From: Burkholderiaceae bacterium
Lineage (GTDB): Bacteria; Pseudomonadota; Gammaproteobacteria; Burkholderiales; Burkholderiaceae
Direction of reading: 5' to 3'
Assembly: GCA_947374315.1 (NCBI GenBank)
Contig: CANCBK010000001.1
Location: forward strand, 5,098 to 69,097
DNA: 64,000 bases
The translations under genes and the position numbers were made by a program. The stretch's first letter is position 1; each line of letters opens with the position of its first letter. Below are positions 57,603-64,000 of this stretch, piece by piece. The notes beneath the pieces are model-generated. The model worked only from the letters and a program-made list of their open reading frames with translations. It made no database searches and was not told the origin of the DNA.

Positions 57603-58355
57603 ATGAATGATGAGCAGCTACTTCGCTATTCACGGCATTTACTGCTTGAGGAAATTGATGTTGCTGGCCAAGAAATACTACTGGGCTCGCATGTCCTCAT
57701 TATTGGTGCTGGCGGGCTTGGCAGCGCTGCCGCGCCTTACTTGGCGGCTGCTGGCATTGGAAAAATCACGCTGGTAGATCACGATCAAGTGGAGCTCACC
57801 AATTTGCAGCGACAAATCATGCACACCCAAAACTCTATTGGGAAAAGCAAGGTGGCGTCCGGCAAAACGTTTCTGCAGGACCTGAATCCAGCCCTCACTA
57901 TTAATGCAATTGAAGAGAAAGCCTCTGCGGCATTGCTGGCCTCTCTCTTGCTGAGCGTGGACATTGTTTTGGATTGCACGGATAACTTTTATACACGCCA
58001 CCTCATCAATGCCGCATGCTTCAATAAGAAGGTGCCCCTAGTCTCTGGATCGGCCCTCAAGTTTGATGGTCAGTTAAGCGTCTTTGATTCTAGAAATGCA
58101 TCATCCCCTTGCTATGCCTGCCTCTTTTCTCCAGATGAGCAATTTGAGGAAGTCAGTTGTGCCAGCATGGGCATCTTTTCTCCCTTGGTGGGAATTATTG
58201 GTGCCATGCAAGCAGCGCAAGCCCTGCAAGTACTCATTGGGTTTGGCGAATCTTTGGTTGGCAGAATGCTGCTTTGGAATGCGCTCAATACTCAGATTAA
58301 TGAGATTCGCATTTCTAGAAATCCAGAGTGCGTAGTTTGCGGTCAAACTCACTGA
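57603..58355 (+). CDS. moeB: MoeB/ThiF/HesA-type adenylyltransferase
   Basis: A 250-residue E1-like enzyme that adenylates a ubiquitin-like sulfur carrier (MoaD or ThiS). Nucleotide loop GAGGLGSAAAPYLAAAG; adenylation residues in DHDQVELTNLQRQI; the zinc pairs CYAC and CVVC; and a Cys in VSCASMGIFSPLVG. No rhodanese domain is attached. The start is ATG 57603. Whether it serves MoaD or ThiS, or both, cannot be decided here. Confidence 0.9.
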   Translation: MNDEQLLRYSRHLLLEEIDVAGQEILLGSHVLIIGAGGLGSAAAPYLAAAGIGKITLVDHDQVELTNLQRQIMHTQNSIGKSKVASGKTFLQDLNPALTINAIEEKASAALLASLLLSVDIVLDCTDNFYTRHLINAACFNKKVPLVSGSALKFDGQLSVFDSRNASSPCYACLFSPDEQFEEVSCASMGIFSPLVGIIGAMQAAQALQVLIGFGESLVGRMLLWNALNTQINEIRISRNPECVVCGQTH

Positions 58356-58377
58356 CATCAAACATGAGTAAAGCTTG

Positions 58378-60129
58378 TTAAGCCATTAGCTTTTCAAGCG
58401 CATCAGCCTGTTCCTCAGGCTCAATCGCCCGCAATACCGCAGCAATACGAGACTTAAGCAAGCCCACATCTGCCTTCAAAATCTCACGCTTCACCAATAA
58501 CAACTGACTGAAGTGCATTGAAAAATCGGTCAGCCCCAATCCCAACAGTAACTTTGTCATGGAAGGGTCTCCTGCCATCTCGCCACAGACCGCCACAGGA
58601 ATATTGGCGCGCTTGGCTTGATCAATAATGCTGAACAACAAGTTCAAGATTGCAGGATGTAATGGATCATAGAGATGGGCAACCGCATGATCGGCTCGAT
58701 CAATTGCCAGGGTGTACTGAATTAAATCATTGGTGCCAATTGATAAAAAATCAAAGCGATTGATGAACAAAGGCAATACCAAGGCTGCAGCCGGGATCTC
58801 AATCATGGCACCCACCTGGATATTAGGATTGAATGCCTGACCACGCTGATGCAGCTGATGCTTTGCTTTTTCAATCAAACGCAATGTCTCGTCAATCTCT
58901 TTGACATGCGCCAGCATCGGAATCATGATGCGCGCTTGACCATGCGCTGAAGCCCTCAAGATCGCTCGTAATTGGGTTAAGAAAATTTCTGGCTCAGTTA
59001 AAGACCAACGAATGGCACGCAAACCCAAAGGGGATGTGCCGGTCTGGGATAAATCCGAGCCGGAGCCCAGGGCTTTATCTGCGCCCACGTCGATCGTACG
59101 GATATTGACTGGCAAACCATGCATTAGATCGACTACTCGACGGTACTCTTGATACTGTTGCTCTTCATCCGGCAATGCTTGATTGCGATCCATGAATAAG
59201 AATTCAGAGCGGAATAGGCCAACACCAATGGCACCTAAATCTACTGCTTGAGTGGCATCTTCGGGCAATTCAATATTGGCCAATAATTCTATGGCGACAT
59301 GATCTACCGTAGTAGTTCGAGAATGTTTCAGTTTCTGTAGTTTGCGAGTTTCTTCAGTCGCCTTTGTCTGCAACAGGCGGTACTCAGAAAGCAATTGCTC
59401 ATCGGGAGCAACCACCACCACACCATGCTCACCATCAATCACTAACCAATCGCCATGCCGAATCATTTCACTAGCATGACGTACACCAACAACTGCTGGT
59501 ATCTCCATGCTACGAGCAACAATGGCTGTATGAGAGGTCTTGCCGCCCAAATCTGTCACAAATCCGGTAAAGGCATGCTCTTTGAAGCGCAACATGTCAT
59601 GCGGTGCAATGTCATGAGCCACAAGAATGGCGTCAACCCCGACATCGCTTGGTGACAACAGCCCAGAGTCGCCTAAGGAATCTTTTTTCTGCGCATTGAG
59701 CGCCTTTAGGACTCGCTCTGCTACCTGACGAATATCATTCGCACGCTCTTTGAGGTACGCGTCTTCAATCTCGGCAAATTGCTCTAAGAGATCATTTAGT
59801 TCTGTAGTCAAAGCCCAAGCAGCATTTAAGCGTTGCGTGCGAATCAGTTTAATTGGCTTTTCCGCCAAAGCGGGATCCGCCAAAATCATGCCGTGTACAT
59901 CCAAGAATGCAGCCATTTCTTGTGGCGCATCTTTAGGTAAACCTTGCTGCAACTGTGCCAACTCCAGGCGCACTTGCTCAAATGCATCCAATAATTTTTG
60001 GGCTTCGAGCTCTTCTTTGCCAGGCTCAACTAAGTAATGACTCACTTCTAATGCTGCACGCGAAATCAGTACAGCCTTGCCAATGGCAATGCCTTTAGAG
60101 ACTGCGATTCCGTGCAAAGCAAAAGTCAT
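58378..60129 (-). CDS. ptsI: PTS enzyme I (phosphoenolpyruvate-protein phosphotransferase)
   Basis: A 583-residue enzyme I without a GAF domain, so not PtsP. The phosphorylated His is in GGKTSHTAIVARSMEIPA; the PEP-binding domain contains GVGLFRSEFLFMDR, REGE-like segments and IPVAVCGEMAGDPSM with the catalytic Cys. It transfers phosphate from PEP to HPr. It follows ptsH by two bases. Confidence 0.96.
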   Translation of the reverse strand: MTFALHGIAVSKGIAIGKAVLISRAALEVSHYLVEPGKEELEAQKLLDAFEQVRLELAQLQQGLPKDAPQEMAAFLDVHGMILADPALAEKPIKLIRTQRLNAAWALTTELNDLLEQFAEIEDAYLKERANDIRQVAERVLKALNAQKKDSLGDSGLLSPSDVGVDAILVAHDIAPHDMLRFKEHAFTGFVTDLGGKTSHTAIVARSMEIPAVVGVRHASEMIRHGDWLVIDGEHGVVVVAPDEQLLSEYRLLQTKATEETRKLQKLKHSRTTTVDHVAIELLANIELPEDATQAVDLGAIGVGLFRSEFLFMDRNQALPDEEQQYQEYRRVVDLMHGLPVNIRTIDVGADKALGSGSDLSQTGTSPLGLRAIRWSLTEPEIFLTQLRAILRASAHGQARIMIPMLAHVKEIDETLRLIEKAKHQLHQRGQAFNPNIQVGAMIEIPAAALVLPLFINRFDFLSIGTNDLIQYTLAIDRADHAVAHLYDPLHPAILNLLFSIIDQAKRANIPVAVCGEMAGDPSMTKLLLGLGLTDFSMHFSQLLLVKREILKADVGLLKSRIAAVLRAIEPEEQADALEKLMA

Positions 60130-60131
60130 TG

Positions 60132-60401
60132 TTACTCGCCCTCACCAAATCGATCATTAATCAGTGTAGTCAAAGCTTGCATCGCCTCATCAGCCTGCTC
60201 ACCGACGGTTTCTACTGTTACGGTGCTGCCCATACCGGCAGCCAGCATCATGACGCCCATAATGCTCTTGGCATTGATTTGACGACCATTGCGTGACAAC
60301 AATATTTCACAAGGAAAGCTCGCGGCAAGCTGCGATAACTTCGCAGAGGCGCGCGCATGCAAACCTAGCTTATTGATAATTTCAATTTCAGCAACTGGCA
60401 T
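60132..60401 (-). CDS. ptsH: Phosphocarrier protein HPr
   Basis: An 89-residue HPr. His15 (KLGLHARASAKL) is the EI phosphorylation site and Ser46 (NAKSIMGVMML) is the HprK site; both are present. It passes phosphate to the EIIA proteins and, through Ser46-P, may report the energy state. It is translated between the mannose-type EIIA gene (eight bases upstream) and ptsI. Confidence 0.96.
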   Translation of the reverse strand: MPVAEIEIINKLGLHARASAKLSQLAASFPCEILLSRNGRQINAKSIMGVMMLAAGMGSTVTVETVGEQADEAMQALTTLINDRFGEGE

Positions 60402-60409
60402 AGAGAACC

Positions 60410-60844
60410 TTATTTCCCTGTATTTTCTTGTGAGGATTTGGCGCCTAAACGCAGGATGCCATTTTGACCGCCTTGGAGCGCTTTCTGGGCTAACTCCTCC
60501 AACCCTTCACTACGGTGAGAGATGCAGCGCATCAACATTGGCAGATTTAATCCAGCCAAGACAATAACCGGCCCATTTAAGCCAGACAACGGCCCTAGGG
60601 CCTCTAACTTAGTTGCTACATTGGCTGGGGTCGCCCCCATGACGTCAGTGAGAATTAATACACCATCACCAGCACCTACACCGTAAGCCGCCTTTAGCAC
60701 GCGATTAAAGCTCACCTTGGTATCTTCATAGGGCGGAATGTCTACCGCTCCTACACCCTCAGGCAACGCCCCAAAAGTATGCTCAGCAAAACCAAGCATC
60801 GCGCTTGCCACTGGAGTGTGAGCAACAATGATGATTCCTACCAT
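60410..60844 (-). CDS. PTS EIIA protein, mannose/sorbose family
   Basis: A 144-residue EIIA-Man domain from ATG 60844 (an upstream GTG frame inside gshB is rejected). The phosphorylated His is His9 in MVGIIIVAHTPVA; VLILTDVMGATPANVA is the family's conserved second segment. No EIIB, EIIC or EIID partner is seen in the window, so it is likely regulatory. It starts two bases after gshB. Confidence 0.93.
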   Translation of the reverse strand: MVGIIIVAHTPVASAMLGFAEHTFGALPEGVGAVDIPPYEDTKVSFNRVLKAAYGVGAGDGVLILTDVMGATPANVATKLEALGPLSGLNGPVIVLAGLNLPMLMRCISHRSEGLEELAQKALQGGQNGILRLGAKSSQENTGK

Positions 60845-60846
60845 GT

Positions 60847-61788
60847 CTATGCCAATGCCTTTTCGAGGGCCTCTAACCAAAATTTTGGAACATCAAATCC
60901 ACTCTGCTCAGTAATCTCTACAAAGCACGTTGGGCTGGTCACATTAATTTCAGTGACATACGCACCAATTAAGTCCAATCCCACCAAGAACAAGCCGCGC
61001 GCATTCAGAATGGGTGCCAAGCGCTCTGCTACCTTTTTTTCTGCATCGCTTAAAGGCATCGCCACCCCTTTACCGCCAGCAGCCAAATTGCCTCGAATTT
61101 CACTACCCTGTGGAATGCGAGCCAATGTAAAAGGCACCGCCTCGCCACCGATGAGCAAAACGCGCTTATCCCCTTGCGCAATCTCTGGTAAGAAGCGCTG
61201 CACCATCAAGGTACGAGCACCATTCTCACCCAAGGTTTCAACAATGCTTGCAAGATTCAAGCCATCGGGCCCCACTCGGAATACGCCCATACCCCCCATA
61301 CCATCTAAGGGCTTAATCACAATATCTTGATGCTCTTGATGAAATACTTCAATTGCACTGAGCTCGCGAGTGACCAATGTTGGGGGAATGAATTCAGGAA
61401 ACTCCGTAATGGAAATCTTCTCAGAATGATCTCGAATCGCGGTCGGATTATTCAAGACTTTAGCGCCCTGGCGAACTGCGGCTGATAACAACCAAGTAGT
61501 ATTTAGATACTCAATATCAAATGGTGGATCGGTACGCATCAACACACCATCAAATGTATTTAGTGGGTGACCCTCAATGCCTCCCAACTCAAACCACGCT
61601 GTACCGCTTGGCTTAATGAGGAGAGACTGGCAATCGGCCACCACAAAGTCATCCCTCCAAAGGATATTACGACTTTGGCAAAACCACAGCTTGTGTCCGG
61701 CCTCCTGTGCGACACGCATCATTGCCAATGTGGAATCTTTGCTAATCTTGAAAGACTCTAGGGGGTCGGCAATAAAAAGGAGGTTCAT
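60847..61788 (-). CDS. gshB: Glutathione synthetase
   Basis: A 313-residue ATP-grasp ligase joining gamma-glutamylcysteine and glycine. FDGVLMRTDPPFDIEYLNTT and IKPLDGMGGMGVFRV (ATP lid and Lys) and GLDLIGAYVTEINVTSP (Mg and substrate residues) are conserved. It follows gshA by 25 bases and leads into the PTS genes. Confidence 0.96.
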   Translation of the reverse strand: MNLLFIADPLESFKISKDSTLAMMRVAQEAGHKLWFCQSRNILWRDDFVVADCQSLLIKPSGTAWFELGGIEGHPLNTFDGVLMRTDPPFDIEYLNTTWLLSAAVRQGAKVLNNPTAIRDHSEKISITEFPEFIPPTLVTRELSAIEVFHQEHQDIVIKPLDGMGGMGVFRVGPDGLNLASIVETLGENGARTLMVQRFLPEIAQGDKRVLLIGGEAVPFTLARIPQGSEIRGNLAAGGKGVAMPLSDAEKKVAERLAPILNARGLFLVGLDLIGAYVTEINVTSPTCFVEITEQSGFDVPKFWLEALEKALA

Positions 61789-61813
61789 CTTGATGTCCGA
61801 ATATCAGAATTCA

Positions 61814-63112
61814 TTAAGCCGATTCAGCATTGGGATCAGAGCGCTCCAACTCCAATGAGGCCGCCAATAAAGCTAAACGCGCCACGACACCATACAAATA
61901 GAAACGATTTGGTGGAGCGCTACCGGGCTTAGCGCCCATATCTGGCATGGAGTTCTGCTCAAATGCAAGCGGTACAAAATGCATACCAGGTGCATTGAGA
62001 TTCTCATCAGGACCACGATCAGTGTGCACTCGATAGAAGCCGCCAATCACATAGCGATCAATCATGTAAACCACGGGTTCTGCCACGGCTTCATTGACTT
62101 TCTCAAAGGTATAGACACCCTCCTGAATCAAGACGTCACTAACCTCAAGGCCCTCTTTGACCACACTCATCTTATTGCGGTCTTTGCGATTTAGGCCCTT
62201 GAGCTGAGCGGGATCATTAACCACCATCACGCCCATGCCATAAGTTCCCGCATCCGCTTTCACGACGACATACGGTTTTTCTTTAATGCCGTACTCACGG
62301 TATTTCTTGGCAGTCTTTTTTAAGACTTTCTCAACAGCCGCTTGTAATTCTTCTTCACCCTTGCGCTCATGGAAATTCACATCAGAGCAGCTAGCAAAAT
62401 AGGGGTTAATCATCCATGGATCAATATCAACCAACTTGGCAAACTTCTTTGCCACTTCGTCATAAGCCGCAAAGTGATTAGACTTGCGGCGGACATGCCA
62501 GCCAGCATGTAAACCAGGCAAGAGATATTGCTCATGCAGGTTTTGCAATACTGGCGGAATGCCTGAAGACAAATCATTGTTCAACAAAATGGAGCAAGGA
62601 TCAAAATCTTTTAATCCCAAGCGCTGACTCTTCAGCCCCAAGCGAGACAAGGGCTCTAGCAAGAGACGATTACCATCCGGCAAATCAATCCAGGTTGGCT
62701 TTTTAATCTCGTCGGACAAGGTGCCTAAGCGCACATTGAGTCCCGCTTGACGCAAGATCGAAGAGAGACGAGCAATATTCTGTAAATAGAACATATTGCG
62801 GGTATGTCTTTCAGGGATCAATAGTAAATTTTTGGCTTCTGGGCAAATCTTCTCGATCGCCGCCATTGCAGCCTGTACGGCTAGAGGCAACATCTGGGGT
62901 GAGAGATTATTAAAGCCACCCGGAAAGAGATTGGTATCAACCGGGGCCAGCTTAAAGCCGGCATTACGTAAGTCCACTGAACAGTAGAACGGTGGGGTGT
63001 GCTCCTGCCATTCAAGCCTAAACCAGCGCTCAATGGTGGGGGTTGCTTCTAATACCTTCGACTCGAGTTCGAGAAGGGGGCCGCTAAGGGCAGTGATGAG
63101 ATGTGGGACCAT
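61814..63112 (-). CDS. gshA: Glutamate--cysteine ligase, proteobacterial (Acidithiobacillus-like) type
   Basis: A 432-residue GshA of the type found in beta- and some gammaproteobacteria, not the E. coli class. It ends with VYMIDRYVIGGFYRVHTDRG and a conserved Lys/Asp segment (VVVKADAGTYGMGVMVVN) that looks ATP-grasp-like. It catalyses the first and rate-setting step of glutathione synthesis. It is the first gene of the gshA-gshB-EIIA-ptsH-ptsI run and lies downstream of two hairpins that close the ammonium transporter gene. Confidence 0.92.
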   Translation of the reverse strand: MVPHLITALSGPLLELESKVLEATPTIERWFRLEWQEHTPPFYCSVDLRNAGFKLAPVDTNLFPGGFNNLSPQMLPLAVQAAMAAIEKICPEAKNLLLIPERHTRNMFYLQNIARLSSILRQAGLNVRLGTLSDEIKKPTWIDLPDGNRLLLEPLSRLGLKSQRLGLKDFDPCSILLNNDLSSGIPPVLQNLHEQYLLPGLHAGWHVRRKSNHFAAYDEVAKKFAKLVDIDPWMINPYFASCSDVNFHERKGEEELQAAVEKVLKKTAKKYREYGIKEKPYVVVKADAGTYGMGVMVVNDPAQLKGLNRKDRNKMSVVKEGLEVSDVLIQEGVYTFEKVNEAVAEPVVYMIDRYVIGGFYRVHTDRGPDENLNAPGMHFVPLAFEQNSMPDMGAKPGSAPPNRFYLYGVVARLALLAASLELERSDPNAESA

Positions 63113-63142
63113 TTCACCATTGTAAGATTTTTAAAAGAAAGA

Positions 63143-63164
63143 CGCGGAATCCGAGGATCCCGCG
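63143..63164 (-). terminator. Second hairpin between amtB and gshA
   Basis: On the minus strand CGCGGGATCC-TC-GGATTCCGCG forms a 10-bp stem with one G-T wobble. It is followed by TCTTTCTTTTAA, a broken T-run. It may be a backup terminator or part of the gshA leader. Confidence 0.55.
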
Positions 63165-63167
63165 CTC

Positions 63168-63201
63168 TAAAAAACTGGGCAGCCAACTAAAGCCGCCCAG
63201 T
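63168..63201 (-). terminator. Rho-independent terminator after the ammonium transporter gene
   Basis: On the minus strand ACTGGGC...GCCCAGT encloses a 14-base loop and is followed by six T residues. It lies 20 bases after the amtB stop, the correct place for an intrinsic terminator. Confidence 0.83.
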
Positions 63202-63220
63202 AAGGGGTAAAAACCGCTAA

Positions 63221-64000
63221 TTAAGACTCGTAAGCAGACTCACCGTGTGAGCTGATATCCAAGCCTTCGCGCTCTTCATCTTCCTTAACGCGCAAACCAA
63301 TCACGATATCGATCAATTTGAAGGCAATGAAGGAAACCACGCCAGACCAGATCAAGGTAGTGATAACGCCTTGAGCCTGAATCCATAATTGGCTAGCGAT
63401 TGAGTAGTCAGGAGCAGCAGCATTCGCTACGTAATCCCAGATACCTGTGCCACCCAAAGCTGGATCAGCGAATACACCAGTCAACAATGCACCGGAGATA
63501 CCGCCAACACCGTGTACGCCGAATACATCCAAGCTGTCATCTGAACCCAAGATTTTCTTGAGCCCAGTTACACCCCAGAGGCAAATTACGCCAGCAAATA
63601 CACCGATTGCGAGTGAACCCATTGGGCCAACAAAACCAGCAGCAGGAGTAATAGCAACTAAACCAGCTACGCAACCTGAAGCAGCACCCAACATCGAAGG
63701 CTTACCTTTGAGAACCCACTCAGCAACTGACCAACCCAATACAGCAGCAGCAGTAGCCAAATAAGTATTTACGAATGCCAATGCAGCGCTACCGTTTGCT
63801 TCAAGAGCTGAACCAGCATTGAAACCAAACCAGCCAAACCACAAGAGTGCAGCACCAGACATGACATAAACGAGGTTATGTGGCTTCATTGCTTCTTTGC
63901 CGTAACCAACACGCTTGCCGATGACATAAGAACCAACCAAACCAGCGATCGCAGCATTGATATGCACAACAGTACCGCCAGCAAAGTCGAGAACACCTTT
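63221..64000 (-). CDS. amtB: Ammonium transporter (C-terminal part; start lies outside the window)
   Basis: The visible 259 codons are the C-terminal half to two-thirds of an Amt/MEP/Rh channel. The two pore histidines are in GGTVVHINAA and GVHGVGGISGALLTGVF. The last ~30 residues (KEDEEREGLDISSHGESAYES) are the cytoplasmic tail that binds PII (GlnK). The frame is open to the window edge; a GTG at 63967 is an internal Val, not a start. Usually glnK lies upstream, beyond the window. Confidence 0.95.
   Translation of the reverse strand, partial: KGVLDFAGGTVVHINAAIAGLVGSYVIGKRVGYGKEAMKPHNLVYVMSGAALLWFGWFGFNAGSALEANGSAALAFVNTYLATAAAVLGWSVAEWVLKGKPSMLGAASGCVAGLVAITPAAGFVGPMGSLAIGVFAGVICLWGVTGLKKILGSDDSLDVFGVHGVGGISGALLTGVFADPALGGTGIWDYVANAAAPDYSIASQLWIQAQGVITTLIWSGVVSFIAFKLIDIVIGLRVKEDEEREGLDISSHGESAYES

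Noticed and set aside
60845..60880. Twelve extra N-terminal codons for the mannose-type EIIA
   Set aside because: They lie within gshB; EIIA domains begin directly with the strand containing VGIIIVAHTP.

Overview
This window looks like a stretch of core chromosome from a free-living betaproteobacterium of the family Burkholderiaceae, most likely Polynucleobacter or a close relative. The judgement rests on gene content and order: a coxB/coxA/ctaG/coxC cluster followed by SURF1, ctaA, ctaB and SCO1; the locus kdsD-kdsC-lptCAB-(rpoN)-hpf-ptsN-hprK-rapZ; gshA-gshB next to an incomplete phosphotransferase system (PTS); and queF, ubiJ and ubiB of proteobacterial type. Intergenic spaces are very short. 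I see no insertion sequence, phage gene, CRISPR array or toxin-antitoxin pair. Species-level assignment is inference.

Layout. 1-4.9 kb (minus): start of nudB, aspS, a DUF502 membrane protein, ubiB and ubiJ. 5-10.9 kb (minus): a Tim44-like membrane protein, ubiE, a DUF971 protein and a 1279-residue flavin/iron-sulfur dehydrogenase. 11-14.3 kb (plus): ilvA, a 5'-nucleotidase and queF. 14.3-17.4 kb (minus): an unrecognised exported protein, ssb and an MFS transporter. 17.5-20.4 kb: uvrA. 20.4-22.4 kb: a Kef-type antiporter, divergent from the LPS/regulatory cluster kdsD, kdsC, lptC, lptA, lptB, a decayed rpoN fragment, hpf, ptsN, hprK and rapZ (22.4-28.8 kb, plus). 28.8-30.8 kb (minus): mutY and mutM. 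30.8-35.7 kb (plus): a TPR-LolB fusion, ispE, tRNA-Gln, prs, rplY and pth. 35.8-39.9 kb (minus): a ferredoxin, coaD, rsmD and a pair of M16 peptidases. 40-41.9 kb (plus): ftsY, and rpoH behind a perfect CIRCE operator. 41.9-50.9 kb: the aa3-type cytochrome c oxidase and heme A biogenesis cluster. 51-58.4 kb: a BioC-like methyltransferase, comF, trmL, gpsA, secB, grxC, a rhodanese, gpmA, a C-terminal processing protease and a MoeB/ThiF-type enzyme. 58.4-63.1 kb (minus): ptsI, ptsH, a mannose-family EIIA, gshB and gshA. The window ends inside an ammonium transporter gene.

How the genes fit together. The window holds an almost complete regulatory PTS: EI, HPr with both His15 and Ser46, two EIIA proteins and HPr kinase, but no sugar permease. 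The sigma-54 gene that normally sits between lptB and hpf survives only as a short peptide-coding remnant. LPS precursor synthesis (Kdo) and export (LptCAB) share one transcription unit. Ubiquinone synthesis (UbiE, UbiJ, UbiB) and terminal oxidase assembly are both present, consistent with aerobic respiration.

Most notable observations: the rpoN remnant; the CIRCE operator overlapping the -35 of rpoH; fusion of LolB to a TPR protein; a MutY whose iron-sulfur ligand spacing has four extra residues; a BioC-like protein without the usual SAM-binding glycine motif; and an exported 411-residue protein of unknown family.
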